DNA of 54,126 bases from Betaproteobacteria bacterium (GTDB lineage Bacteria > Pseudomonadota > Gammaproteobacteria > Burkholderiales > Burkholderiaceae_C). Position 1 is the stretch's first letter; the number at the start of each line of letters is the position of its first letter. The notes under the pieces were generated by a model. It saw only the letters and a list, made by a program, of their open reading frames with translations, ran no database searches and had not been told where the DNA came from. Where the stretch lies: positions 1 through 54,126 of the forward strand of contig VGHR01000007.1 in assembly GCA_016868205.1 (NCBI GenBank), read 5' to 3'. A program made the translations under genes and the position numbers. Of the stretch, positions 1-9,104 are shown one piece after another.

Positions 1-263
1 GACACCGTGATTTCCCGGGCAACCGGCCGAGCAGCTTGCTGATGCTCGACCGTCTGGATCCCGCCAGCTTGGGGGCACTGATCGCCTTGCATGAGCACCG
101 GGTGTTTACCAGTGGCTCGATCTGGGGCATCAATAGTTTCGACCAGTGGGGTGTTGAACTGGGCAAGGTGCTGGCCGCCGATTTGCAACAACGCCTGCGC
201 AGCGGCGATGTTGCGGGTCTTGATGCATCGACTGCCGGTTGTATCGCGCGTTTGCGTCGCTGA
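1..263 (+). CDS. pgi: Glucose-6-phosphate isomerase, C-terminal fragment
   Basis: The frame enters from the left edge (first full codon at base 3) and gives the last 86 or so residues of phosphoglucose isomerase, the cytoplasmic enzyme that interconverts glucose-6-phosphate and fructose-6-phosphate. The diagnostic block is [17 protein letters not shown] near the middle of the visible part. It is the C-terminal signature of the family and its last Lys is an active-site residue. The frame ends at TGA 261-263 after a short, poorly conserved tail, which is normal for this family. The rest of the gene is outside the window. It shares no function with the copper genes that follow about 70 bases downstream. 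Confidence 0.95.
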   Translation, partial: HRDFPGNRPSSLLMLDRLDPASLGALIALHEHRVFTSGSIWGINSFDQWGVELGKVLAADLQQRLRSGDVAGLDASTAGCIARLRR

Positions 264-333
264 GGATCGCCGTCGAGGTTGGCTTTTGTCTTCCGCGCTG
301 CAGCGGTTATTCAAGGGGGCTTACACTACAGAA

Positions 334-669
334 ATGCGCCAGTGGTTGATTTGCGTGTTGATCGGTTTGCTGCCTTTTCAGGCATGGGCCCTCACGCCTA
401 CCATGCTCGCTGAAGGCACTGCGGTGGCCGTCCACGGTTCGGATCCTCCTTGTCATGCCGTCGACGCAGGGGAAACGCCGCAACATCATGCCGAGGTCAA
501 GGTGGCATGCGAGGTCTGCCCGTCTTGTGATTTGTGTCATCTCACTCCCCCGCTGCTCGTGGCTGCTGCTGTGCATGTGGCCGCATTCCCCCACGGCTTG
601 CCCGTTGGACGACCCGCCCTACTTTTAGGCCGGCATTGGCCGCCCCCCTTGGAACCGCCTCGCGTCTGA
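334..669 (+). CDS. Small exported Cys/His-rich protein at the head of the copper operon
   Basis: This is a 111-residue protein with a clear signal peptide (MRQWLICVLIGLLPFQAWA, cleavage near residue 19). The mature part is short, rich in His and Cys, and has a CEVCPSCDLCH cluster (two CxxC spacings and a terminal His), followed by a hydrophobic stretch and a Pro-rich tail. I do not recognise a named family with certainty. Small proteins of this kind (CopL-like or DUF2946-like) are often found first in proteobacterial copper or heavy-metal operons. The frame is open upstream to base 91, but the signal peptide places the start at the ATG at 334. Metal binding in the periplasm is inferred from the Cys/His cluster and from the copper genes downstream. 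Confidence 0.7.
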   Translation: MRQWLICVLIGLLPFQAWALTPTMLAEGTAVAVHGSDPPCHAVDAGETPQHHAEVKVACEVCPSCDLCHLTPPLLVAAAVHVAAFPHGLPVGRPALLLGRHWPPPLEPPRV

Positions 670-749
670 AGGATTTGCGACGGCACGGCCCGTGTCGTCT
701 TGATCCATCATGATCCGGCTTGTGCGCCGGACAGCCGTAGGAGGATTCC

Positions 750-2024
750 ATGTTTTTTTACACGGGTGCCTGGCACCGTACTTGTCTTTTCTGGGCGTCT
801 TTGCCCCTGATCCTTGGCGCGTGGGCCCCTGCCGGCGCCCAGGGCCATGCGGGTCATCAGGGGGTCACGCCTGCCCCCGACGAAGCGGCCTTGATCGAGC
901 GCTGGCGTCGCGCCCATGAGGCCGTAGGTCAGTTCCCGCGCGGTCATGCCGATCTGCTGCGCTGGGAGCAGACTCATCTGTCCAAAGCGGGGGCGATGCC
1001 GGCTGTATCGGGGACGCTCGGCCGTGCACGCGCCGTCGAGCTGGCTTTGCGCGATACACCCACGCTGCTCGAAGGCCAGGGTTTGAATCAGCTCGAGCGC
1101 GCACAATTGCGTCGCAAGGTGTGGCAGCAGAGCCTGGAGGTCGAGCGGGCCTGGGTGGATGCGGTCATAGCGAGCCAGGTCCTGGAGCAGGCCAAGCAGG
1201 CGGTGGAGACGGCCGAGATCGGCGCCGAACTAGCGCGTCGCATGCTCGCGGTGGGCCACTGGAGCCGGGCGCGTCAAATGCAGGAAGAGCTGCCCTTGTG
1301 GCAGGCGCGCACCCGGCTGTCTCAGGCCCGGTGGACGCAGGCCCAGGCGGCGCAAAAGCTGTGGCAGCACTTGGGGGGCTTTCTCGGCCGTGATGAGTTA
1401 CAGGCCCAGTTGCCTTTGCAGTGGGCCGAACCTCTGCCCGCCGTCACGCTGAATCTGGAGCAGGCGCAGACGCAAGCCTTGCAGGCGCATCCGCGCTGGG
1501 GCCTTGTGGAAGGACAGGCGCAGCTGCGATTAGCGGCGCTGGCGCCTGCGCAGCTTCAGGCGGGGCGCGAAATCATTGAGCGCGTGGTCGGTGCGCGCGG
1601 TACTACGGAGCCGGCTCGCATCGACGCGCGTACCGGCCTGACCCATGCACAGATTGAGGCCCTGCAGGCACAGGCGGCAGCCGACCGCCTGAAGCGACAG
1701 ATCCAGGCCGATGTAAGCGTGGCCCTCGAGGCCTTCAAGACATCTTCGGAGCAGTCCCGCCAGACTCAGTCGGAATTGGTACGCCTGGCCAGCGCAGCCG
1801 AGCAGGAAACCCTCTGGCGCTACAACGGTATGTTAGCCAGCACCTGGCAGCTGCTGGCCAGTGCCCGCCATCGCATGGAGGCGGTCGAAGCGGCGCTACA
1901 GGCGCGGCGCCAGGCTTGGCATGCCTATCTGGATTTGCAAGCTGTGCTGGCCGGTTTACCTTACAACGGTGGGCTTGATCTCGCATCAAGCGGCGCCTCT
2001 GGCAGTCCCAGGGAGGGGCACTGA
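750..2024 (+). CDS. Outer-membrane efflux protein (TolC/CusC-like OEP family)
   Basis: This 424-residue protein has an N-terminal signal peptide (cleavage near AGAQ, residues 28-31) and then long helical repeats rich in Ala, Gln and Leu, typical of the outer-membrane efflux fold: two OEP repeats at about 95-240 and 250-410. The RBS AGGAGG at 739-744 lies 5 bases before the ATG. Such proteins form the outer-membrane channel of tripartite exporters such as CusCBA. No RND pump or membrane-fusion partner is encoded in the window, so this channel is an orphan here. It is followed 2 bases later by the multicopper oxidase, which indicates co-transcription and a role in metal export or detoxification. 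The family is clear; the substrate is inferred from the neighbours. Confidence 0.85.
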   Translation: MFFYTGAWHRTCLFWASLPLILGAWAPAGAQGHAGHQGVTPAPDEAALIERWRRAHEAVGQFPRGHADLLRWEQTHLSKAGAMPAVSGTLGRARAVELALRDTPTLLEGQGLNQLERAQLRRKVWQQSLEVERAWVDAVIASQVLEQAKQAVETAEIGAELARRMLAVGHWSRARQMQEELPLWQARTRLSQARWTQAQAAQKLWQHLGGFLGRDELQAQLPLQWAEPLPAVTLNLEQAQTQALQAHPRWGLVEGQAQLRLAALAPAQLQAGREIIERVVGARGTTEPARIDARTGLTHAQIEALQAQAAADRLKRQIQADVSVALEAFKTSSEQSRQTQSELVRLASAAEQETLWRYNGMLASTWQLLASARHRMEAVEAALQARRQAWHAYLDLQAVLAGLPYNGGLDLASSGASGSPREGH

Positions 2025-2026
2025 TC

Positions 2027-3439
2027 ATGCAACGACGAGATTTTTTCAAGCAGGCTGCCGCCGGCGTGTCGGCCACGGCTGCGGTGGCCACGGCGGTGGT
2101 CAGCCGACCGGCTTTGGCTGCATTGCCTGAGCCGGTGCTGCGTCACACACCACAGACTGCAGCGCCCTGGTTGCCCCCTGGGGTGACCGGTGCCGGTTGG
2201 CCTTATCGCCCCGTGGTCACCCTCAACGGCTGGACCCTGCCCTTTCGCATGAAGGATGGTGTCAAGGAATTTCATCTGGTGGCCGAGCCGGTCGTACGCG
2301 AGATGGCCCCTGGATTCAAGGTCAATATGTGGGGTTACAACGGCCAGAGCCCGGGGCCGACGATCGAGGTGGTCGAGGGCGACAAGGTTCGCATCTTCGT
2401 GACCAACCGGCTGCCTGAGCACACCACGATCCATTGGCACGGTCAGCGTCTACCCAACGGCATGGATGGCGTCGGCGGCTTGAATCAAAAGCAGATCCCG
2501 GCGGGCAAGACTTTCGTCTACGAATTTACCGCCAAACGACCTGGAACCTTCATGTACCACCCGCATGCTGACGAGATGACGCAGATGGCCATGGGCATGA
2601 TGGGCTTGTGGATCACCCATCCGCGCCACGCGCATCCGCATATCGACCCCGTCGATCGGGACTACGCTTTTCTAATCAATGCCTTTGATATTGATCCGGG
2701 CAGCTACACGCCCAAGGTCAACACCATGCTCGATTTCAACATCTGGAGCTGGAACAGCCGCGTTTTTCCCGGCATCAGCCCCCTGGTAGCGCGATGGGGC
2801 GACCGGGTGCGCGTGCGCTTTGGCAACCTGACCATGACCAACCATCCGATTCATGTGCACGGCATCGAGTTTGAGGTCACGGGAACCGACGGCGGGCCGG
2901 TGCCACGCAGTGCCCGCTGGCCCGAGGTGACCACCGATGTCGCGGTTGGGCAGATGCGCCAGATCGAGTTCATTGCCGACGAGCCTGGAGATTGGGCCAT
3001 GCATTGCCACAAGAGCCACCACACCATGGGTGCCATGGGTCACGATGTGCCGACCCTCATCGGTGTCGACCACCGGGGTCTGGTGCAGCGCATCCAGAAG
3101 CTCATTCCTGATTACATGGTGATGGGCGAGCGTGGCATGGCCGACATGGGCGAGATGGAAATGGAGTTGCCGGAGAACACGCTGCCGATGATGACTGGCA
3201 CCGGTCCCTACGGCCCGATCGAGATGGGAGGCATGTTCACCACGCTCAAGGTCCGCGCAGATCTTGCCGCTGATTCCTATGCCGATCCGGGCTGGTATGA
3301 ACAGCCCCCGGGCTCGCAGGCCTTTGAATATCAGGGCAGGCTCGCGCAAGAGCTGATTCGTCCCCCCGCCTCCGGCGCGGCGGGCGGTAATGCTCAGGGC
3401 AGCGTACGCAAGCCTTCAGGCCCCCATTCTTCTCATTAG
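2027..3439 (+). CDS. Multicopper oxidase, Tat-exported, CopA/CueO-like
   Basis: This is a 470-residue periplasmic multicopper oxidase. The N-terminus MQRRDFFKQAAAG carries a twin-arginine export signal with cleavage near ALA (residue 31). All copper-ligand motifs are visible: HWHG (about 137), HPHAD (about 178), HPIHVHG (about 282) and the type-1/type-3 motif HCHKSHHTMGAM (about 335). Met-rich stretches follow at about 365-400 (GERGMADMGEMEMEL), typical of copper-tolerance oxidases. The likely role is oxidation of Cu(I) to the less toxic Cu(II), passing electrons to O2. The ATG follows the previous stop by 2 bases with a GGGAGGGG ribosome-binding stretch in the upstream gene. At 470 residues it is shorter than classical CopA (about 600), with a compact Met-rich region. 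Confidence 0.92.
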   Translation: MQRRDFFKQAAAGVSATAAVATAVVSRPALAALPEPVLRHTPQTAAPWLPPGVTGAGWPYRPVVTLNGWTLPFRMKDGVKEFHLVAEPVVREMAPGFKVNMWGYNGQSPGPTIEVVEGDKVRIFVTNRLPEHTTIHWHGQRLPNGMDGVGGLNQKQIPAGKTFVYEFTAKRPGTFMYHPHADEMTQMAMGMMGLWITHPRHAHPHIDPVDRDYAFLINAFDIDPGSYTPKVNTMLDFNIWSWNSRVFPGISPLVARWGDRVRVRFGNLTMTNHPIHVHGIEFEVTGTDGGPVPRSARWPEVTTDVAVGQMRQIEFIADEPGDWAMHCHKSHHTMGAMGHDVPTLIGVDHRGLVQRIQKLIPDYMVMGERGMADMGEMEMELPENTLPMMTGTGPYGPIEMGGMFTTLKVRADLAADSYADPGWYEQPPGSQAFEYQGRLAQELIRPPASGAAGGNAQGSVRKPSGPHSSH

Positions 3440-3459
3440 GTTTCATGAAAGGAGTTGCC

Positions 3460-3945
3460 ATGTTTTTACCTCTGCGCTCGCTGCTTTGTCTGGCCCTGGT
3501 GTTGGCCGTACCGGCCTGGGCACACACGGCCCACAAGCACTCGGCCGCTGTCAAAGCGGGTCCACCCGAGCAGAAGCAATGGGGCATCGCCGGTGACCCG
3601 GCCAAGGTCAGTCGAACCATCACCGTCCGCATGGGCGATGACATGCGATTTGTGCCGGCCCAGATCAAGGTACGGCTGGGGGAGACGGTACGGTTGATCG
3701 CAGTCAACCGGGGCAAGCTGATGCACGAGATCGTGATCGGTACGCCCGACGAACTGCAAGCGCATGCCAAGATGATGGAAAAGCATCCCAATATGGAGCA
3801 TGATGAACCTTACATGGCCCATGTCGAGCCCGGCAAGCGCGGGCAGATCGTCTGGACCTTCAATCGGGCGGGTAGCTTCGAATATGCCTGCCTGATCCCG
3901 GGGCATTTCCAGGCCGGCATGATGGGGAAAATCATCGTTGAGTGA
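3460..3945 (+). CDS. Periplasmic cupredoxin (blue copper protein)
   Basis: This is a 161-residue exported protein with signal peptide MFLPLRSLLCLALVLAVPAWA. The mature part is a single plastocyanin/azurin-like domain. Type-1 copper ligands are visible as His in LMHEIVIG and the C-terminal loop CLIPGHFQAGM (Cys-x4-His-x4-Met). A His/Met-rich insertion (KMMEKHPNMEHDEPYM) lies between them. An in-frame ATG exists at 3445, but the start at 3460 is preferred because AAAGGAG at 3448-3454 is correctly spaced before it and the signal peptide begins there. It follows the oxidase by 20 bases. Likely an electron-transfer or copper-carrier partner of the oxidase; the exact partner is inferred. Confidence 0.88.
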   Translation: MFLPLRSLLCLALVLAVPAWAHTAHKHSAAVKAGPPEQKQWGIAGDPAKVSRTITVRMGDDMRFVPAQIKVRLGETVRLIAVNRGKLMHEIVIGTPDELQAHAKMMEKHPNMEHDEPYMAHVEPGKRGQIVWTFNRAGSFEYACLIPGHFQAGMMGKIIVE

Positions 3946-3965
3946 AAGCTAAGCAGGAGTTGCGT

Positions 3966-4700
3966 ATGCAAAGACGACCGGCCTTGGCCGCCCTGACCGT
4001 GGCGTTAGCAGCGCCTTTCGCTTTGGCCCAGAGTGGGCGGACGCAGCCGCTGGTGCAGGTCTGGAAAGACCCGCAGTGCGGCTGCTGTCAGGAGTGGGTG
4101 GAGCATTTGCGGGCCCATGGATTTGCCGTTGAGGTTCACGATGTGGGCAACACCGCGGCGCGCAAGCGACTGGGCATGCTGGAAAAGCTCGGTTCCTGTC
4201 ACACCGCCGAAGTGGGCGCTTATGTGATCGAGGGCCATGTGCCTGCCCCTGACATCCAGCGTCTGATCAAGCAGCGCCCGGCTGCGCTGGGGCTGGCCGT
4301 GCCTGGGATGCCGATAGGCAGCCCGGGCATGGACGGGCCGGTTTACCAGGGCCGCCGGGATGCCTATCAGGTGCTGCTGGTGCAGCGCGACGGAGGCACG
4401 AGCGTGTTCGCGCGCTATGCAGCCTCCGGGCCGGTTCGGCCGGCCTCGGGCTCCGAGGCAGACAGCGCTGTGCTGCCTTGGACGATGGCCGAAGTGCGCC
4501 GGGTGGACATTGCAGCGCGCAAGCTCTCTTTGCGCCACGAACACATCAAAAATCTCGACATGCCGCCCATGACCATGGTTTTTCAGGTCCGCGAGGGCGT
4601 GGCTTTGGACAAGCTGCAGCCGGGACACCGCATTCGCTTTCAGGCGCTGCAGGACAAGGGGGCTTACTGGGTGGTGGGACTGCAGCCGGCGGCGCTGTGA
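3966..4700 (+). CDS. DUF411 metal-binding domain fused to a CusF-like copper-binding domain
   Basis: This is a 244-residue exported protein with signal peptide MQRRPALAALTVALAAPFALA. Residues about 28-145 are a DUF411 domain, with the CGCC motif in KDPQCGCCQEW, then SCHTAEVGAYVIEGHVPA and GLAVPGMPIGSPGM. Residues about 165-240 match CusF: a metal-site His in LRHEHIKNLD and a MPPMTM motif, equivalent to the WPEMTM site of E. coli CusF but with Met in place of the Trp. A GTG at 3942 is in frame, but GCAGGAG at 3953-3959 favours the ATG at 3966. Both domains are known as separate periplasmic copper proteins; the single-chain arrangement suggests handing copper between a thiol site and a Met/His site. 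It is the last gene of the copper operon. Confidence 0.88.
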   Translation: MQRRPALAALTVALAAPFALAQSGRTQPLVQVWKDPQCGCCQEWVEHLRAHGFAVEVHDVGNTAARKRLGMLEKLGSCHTAEVGAYVIEGHVPAPDIQRLIKQRPAALGLAVPGMPIGSPGMDGPVYQGRRDAYQVLLVQRDGGTSVFARYAASGPVRPASGSEADSAVLPWTMAEVRRVDIAARKLSLRHEHIKNLDMPPMTMVFQVREGVALDKLQPGHRIRFQALQDKGAYWVVGLQPAAL

Positions 4701-4815
4701 GGCCGGGCGGCGGCAAGGGCAGGGGGCTTGGCCCCGGCCTCCCTGCCGCCCGTAACTGTTGTCCTGGCCCATGGCGACCTCTGGCCGGGTCCTCAATCCG
4801 GTGATCGATCATGAA

Positions 4816-4849
4816 AAAACCCCGCGAGGTTTGCACCTCGTGGGGTTTT
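4816..4849. terminator. Bidirectional intrinsic terminator between the copper operon and groEL
   Basis: A strong hairpin has AAAACCCC and CGAGGT arms pairing with ACCTCG and GGGGTTTT around a TTGC loop. It carries an A-run on the left and a T-run on the right, so it can work on both strands. It lies between the convergent ends of the copper operon (stop at 4700) and groL (stop at 4899). Confidence 0.9.
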
Positions 4850-4898
4850 GGGGTCAGGACAGGGCGCCGTCGCACCCTGATCGCAGCGACCGGACTGA

Positions 4899-6569
<1,671 letters not shown>

Positions 6570-6646
6570 TCAGTTCAAAAAAGATATCTTGATCAGTTGG
6601 GGGCAGAGCAAGTTTCGCGATGCGTCTCTTGGTCTGTCCCTCAAAA

Positions 6647-6940
6647 TCACTTGATCTCGACCACGGCGAAGAGGTCTTCTTCCTTCATCACCAGCAGCTC
6701 GTCGCCGTCCACCTTGACGGTCTGGCCGCTGTATTTGCCGAACAGCACGCGGTCACCGACTTTCACGCCCAGGGCCTTGACCTCGCCTTTGTCGTTGGCC
6801 TTGCCAGGTCCAACAGCCAGGATTTCTCCTTGGTCAGGCTTTTCCGCGGCACTGTCCGGGATGACGATGCCAGAGGCAGTCTTGGTTTCGTTTTCGATAC
6901 GCTTGACGATCACGCGATCGTGCAGGGGGCGAAGCTTCAT
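6647..6940 (-). CDS. groS: Co-chaperonin GroES (10 kDa)
   Basis: This is a 97-residue GroES that caps the GroEL ring. It begins [16 protein letters not shown], has the mobile-loop region [18 protein letters not shown] and ends with [17 protein letters not shown], all characteristic and full length. A GGAG ribosome-binding site lies just before the ATG. It is first in the operon. The CIRCE operator (7029-7055) and sigma32-type promoter (7058-7084) lie about 90-140 bases upstream. Confidence 0.99.
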   Translation of the reverse strand: MKLRPLHDRVIVKRIENETKTASGIVIPDSAAEKPDQGEILAVGPGKANDKGEVKALGVKVGDRVLFGKYSGQTVKVDGDELLVMKEEDLFAVVEIK

Positions 6941-7028
6941 TGGATCTCCGAACTAAGGTTGTTGTTGAACACTGCCGGCCGAGTCGAGCGGCACGGCCAG
7001 TTGGGTTGAGACGAAGCGCAGCGTGTTG

Positions 7029-7055
7029 TTAGCACTCAGCGCTGTCGAGTGCTAA
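7029..7055 (-). promoter_or_regulatory. CIRCE operator (HrcA binding site) of groESL
   Basis: This is a perfect inverted repeat TTAGCACTC-N9-GAGTGCTAA, identical to the CIRCE consensus bound by the HrcA repressor. It lies between the sigma32-type -10 element and groS, so HrcA bound here would block the groESL transcript. hrcA itself is not in the window. Confidence 0.95.
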
Positions 7056-7057
7056 TT

Positions 7058-7084
7058 ATGGGGGGTCAGGCCAAGTTTTTCAAG
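7058..7084 (-). promoter_or_regulatory. Sigma32 (RpoH) heat-shock promoter of groESL
   Basis: Read on the minus strand, a -35 element CTTGAAA (7078-7084) is followed by 14 bases and then CCCCAT (7058-7063). This matches the RpoH consensus CTTGAAA-N13/15-CCCCAT. The CIRCE element starts a few bases downstream, which gives a combined RpoH-activated and HrcA-repressed control region. Confidence 0.85.
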
Positions 7085-7170
7085 AGGGGGTCAAGTGCCC
7101 CATCGAACCGGAGGGAATGGCTGGATAAGCTTCTTGACTTGAACTTTTGCTCGGTCAAGGAGAGCACTTT

Positions 7171-7357
7171 TATATTTATTTAAGTAAAACCCCGGGGACT
7201 TCATCAAAAAATGCCCCCTTTTTTCTTAACATGCTGGGGCTGTCTCCGGTTTCAAGCAGTGACCGGCACAGCCTCTCTGCGAGGTCGCCCCGAGGTCTTC
7301 ATCGGCTTCGGGAGCAAGCGGCTTGCTTAGGGCCCGCCTGCCGGCGGGCTTTTTTTT
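7171..7357 (+). ncRNA. Putative structured small RNA upstream of a strong terminator
   Basis: There is no convincing protein frame between the groES promoter and 7505, yet a strong plus-strand terminator sits at 7332-7357. Possible promoter elements are TTGCTC (7147-7152) and TATATT (7171-7176) with an 18-base spacer, giving a transcript of roughly 175 bases. Before the terminator are small hairpins: CCTC/GAGG near 7282-7294, CCCGA/TCGGG near 7299-7322 and AGCAAG/CTTGCT at about 7314-7329. It resembles no RNA family I can name; I compared it from memory with 6S, SRP RNA and SAH riboswitches and found no match. The exact start is uncertain. Confidence 0.4.
7332..7357 (+). terminator. Intrinsic terminator with no coding gene before it
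   Basis: A perfect stem GCCCGCC-TGCC-GGCGGGC is followed by eight T residues, a textbook plus-strand terminator. No plus-strand gene precedes it for several kilobases, which is the main evidence for a small RNA ending here. Confidence 0.85.
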
Positions 7358-7407
7358 CGGAGATGCCCGGCATCGGGCTTGAATCTTCGCGGCCGTAGCC
7401 GATACCT

Positions 7408-7450
7408 CACTTCTGAAGTGCTAATTTCGCCCGTCTTAGGGACGGCTTTT
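7408..7450 (+). promoter_or_regulatory. Dyad and weak terminator-like hairpin before the HTH gene
   Basis: A perfect dyad CACTTC-T-GAAGTG (7408-7420) is followed by a short hairpin CCGTC-TTAGG-GACGG with four T residues (7431-7450). A larger imperfect hairpin (GGCAGGC...GCCTGCC) covers 7454-7490. These elements lie between the small RNA and the HTH gene at 7505. They could be an operator and a back-up terminator, but their function is a guess. Confidence 0.3.
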
Positions 7451-7504
7451 CGGGGCAGGCAGCCCGGTTGAGCCGCCGGGCTTGCCTGCCATCGATCGAT
7501 CGTC

Positions 7505-7735
7505 ATGAGCCAAGAAGTCTCCGCCGATGAACTCAGGGCGCGCCGACAAGCGGCCGGCCTGGACCTTGTCGTGCTTGCCCGCCGATTGAGTCTGTCCCCG
7601 GCTCAACTGATGCAACTCGAGACCGGCCAGGATAGTCTTTTCTACAGTCCAGCCATACGGCGGCAAGCTGCCCTGAAGGTCTGCCGGTATCTGGACGCGC
7701 AGATTCAGAGGCCGGCAGCTGAGCGCAGGGCCTGA
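7505..7735 (+). CDS. Small helix-turn-helix (Xre/RodZ-like) DNA-binding protein
   Basis: This is a 76-residue protein whose central part ([17 protein letters not shown], then [15 protein letters not shown]) fits a Cro/CI-type helix-turn-helix: helix 2 around LVVLARRL, turn, and recognition helix around SPAQLMQLE. The start at 7505 has no good ribosome-binding site; an ATCGATCGATCG run lies before it. The 3' end overlaps the end of metK (minus strand) by 31 bases in a convergent arrangement. Regulatory targets are unknown. Protein-like composition and the HTH pattern support it being real, but it could be a chance frame over the metK end. Confidence 0.55.
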   Translation: MSQEVSADELRARRQAAGLDLVVLARRLSLSPAQLMQLETGQDSLFYSPAIRRQAALKVCRYLDAQIQRPAAERRA

Positions 7736-8889
7736 GCCTTGTCGGTGCGCTCCCAGCTGAACTCGGGCTCGTCGCGCCCGAAGTGGCCGTAAGCGGCCGT
7801 CTTCTCGTAAATCGGGCGCAGGAGGTCGAGCATCTGGATGATGCCCTTGGGCCTCAAATCGAAGTGTTCCTTGACCAGAGCGGCGATTTTTTCGTCGGGT
7901 ATGACCCCGGTGCCCTCGGTGTAAACGGTCACATTCATCGGCCGGGCCACCCCGATGGCATAAGCAACCTGCACCTGGCATTGCCTGGCCAGTCCGGCGG
8001 CCACCACATTCTTTGCCACATACCGTGCGGCATAGGCGGCGCTGCGGTCCACCTTGGAGGGGTCCTTGCCCGAGAAGGCGCCCCCGCCGTGGGGGCAGGC
8101 ACCGCCGTAGGTGTCGACGATGATCTTGCGACCCGTCAGTCCGCAGTCGCCCTGGGGGCCACCGATGACGAAGCGGCCGGTCGGGTTGATGAGGTATTTG
8201 GTCTCCTCGGTCAGCCATTCCTTGGGCAGGACCGGCTTGATGATCTCCTCGCGGATCGCTTCATAGAAGCTGTCCTTGAGCTGGGTCGAAGTTTCGCTCT
8301 GGTCAGGGCTGTGCTGAGTCGAGAGCACCACGGTGTCGATGCTGTGCGGCTTGCCGTCGACATAGCGCATCGTCACCTGGCTTTTGGCGTCCGGGCGCAA
8401 GAAGGGCAGGCGGCCGTCCTTACGCAGTTGTGCCTGGCGTTCGACCAATCGATGCGCGTAGTGGATGGGTGCGGGCATGAGCTCGGGCGTCTCATCGCAG
8501 GCGTAGCCGAACATCAGGCCCTGGTCGCCGGCGCCAATATTGAGGTAGTCGTCGGACGCACGGTCGACGCCCTGGGCGATGTCATTGGACTGCTTGTCAT
8601 AGCAGACCATGACGGCGCAACCCTTGTAGTCGATGCCGTACTCGGTGTTGTCGTAGCCGATGCGCTTGATGGTGTCGCGTGCGACCTGGATGTAGTCCAC
8701 ATGCGCGTTGGTGGTGATTTCGCCAGCCAGCACCACCAACCCTGTGTTGCACAGGGTCTCGGCGGCGACCCGCGAGCGCGGGTCTTGCTTGAAGATGGCA
8801 TCCAGGATGGCATCGGAAATCTGGTCAGCCACCTTGTCGGGATGGCCCTCGGAAACCGATTCGGATGTAAAGAGATAGTCGTTTGCCAT
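7705..8889 (-). CDS. metK: S-adenosylmethionine synthetase
   Basis: This is a 394-residue cytosolic enzyme making S-adenosylmethionine from methionine and ATP. Family motifs are visible: [20 protein letters not shown] at the N-terminus (substrate and Mg sites), [12 protein letters not shown] near residue 117, and [19 protein letters not shown] near 265, which is the phosphate-binding P-loop-like signature. The length is normal (about 385-395). A GGAG ribosome-binding site precedes the ATG. It has its own promoter and a structured leader of about 115 bases, and is divergent from the lpxL-like genes. Confidence 0.98.
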   Translation of the reverse strand: MANDYLFTSESVSEGHPDKVADQISDAILDAIFKQDPRSRVAAETLCNTGLVVLAGEITTNAHVDYIQVARDTIKRIGYDNTEYGIDYKGCAVMVCYDKQSNDIAQGVDRASDDYLNIGAGDQGLMFGYACDETPELMPAPIHYAHRLVERQAQLRKDGRLPFLRPDAKSQVTMRYVDGKPHSIDTVVLSTQHSPDQSETSTQLKDSFYEAIREEIIKPVLPKEWLTEETKYLINPTGRFVIGGPQGDCGLTGRKIIVDTYGGACPHGGGAFSGKDPSKVDRSAAYAARYVAKNVVAAGLARQCQVQVAYAIGVARPMNVTVYTEGTGVIPDEKIAALVKEHFDLRPKGIIQMLDLLRPIYEKTAAYGHFGRDEPEFSWERTDKAQALRSAAGL

Positions 8890-8920
8890 GAAAACTCCAA
8901 GAAATGTGTGGTGGCTCGGC

Positions 8921-8951
8921 GCGTTGCCGGCTTCGGAGTCACGGCGAACGC
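8921..8951 (-). promoter_or_regulatory. Hairpin in the metK leader
   Basis: In minus-strand RNA this segment folds as GCGTT-c-GCCG pairing with C-CGGC-AACGC around an 11-base loop. It ends about 32 bases before the metK ATG. It could affect translation or transcription of metK, but I cannot match it to a known SAM or SAH riboswitch. Confidence 0.35.
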
Positions 8952-9011
8952 TTTAGCAGTTTGGATTTAATGTCGCCCTGCAAGTAGTTCAATAACTCGG
9001 CGACGGTCATC

Positions 9012-9017
9012 ATTATA
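9012..9017 (-). promoter_or_regulatory. Probable metK -10 element
   Basis: A perfect TATAAT on the minus strand lies about 125 bases upstream of metK. No strong -35 hexamer is seen 17 bases further up. Transcription from here would give a leader of about 115 bases containing the hairpin at 8921-8951. Confidence 0.45.
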
Positions 9018-9104
9018 GGCGGGCAGGGCAGTCCTCTGCCGGTTCTGCGCGCCGGCATGCCCTTCTACACTTGCGCCCTCTACCTGCCTTCTTTGACCGT
9101 CTCA

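Noticed and set aside
91..333. N-terminal extension of the small copper-operon protein
   Set aside because: The frame is open upstream but overlaps pgi, and the signal peptide clearly starts at the ATG at 334.
7171..7357. 6S RNA, SRP RNA or SAH riboswitch as identity of the small RNA
   Set aside because: Remembered consensus motifs of these RNAs were looked for and not found, so no family name is given.
7147..7398. 83-codon plus-strand frame over the putative small RNA
   Set aside because: The frame runs through the terminator hairpin at 7332-7357, has no ribosome-binding site and no protein-like pattern.
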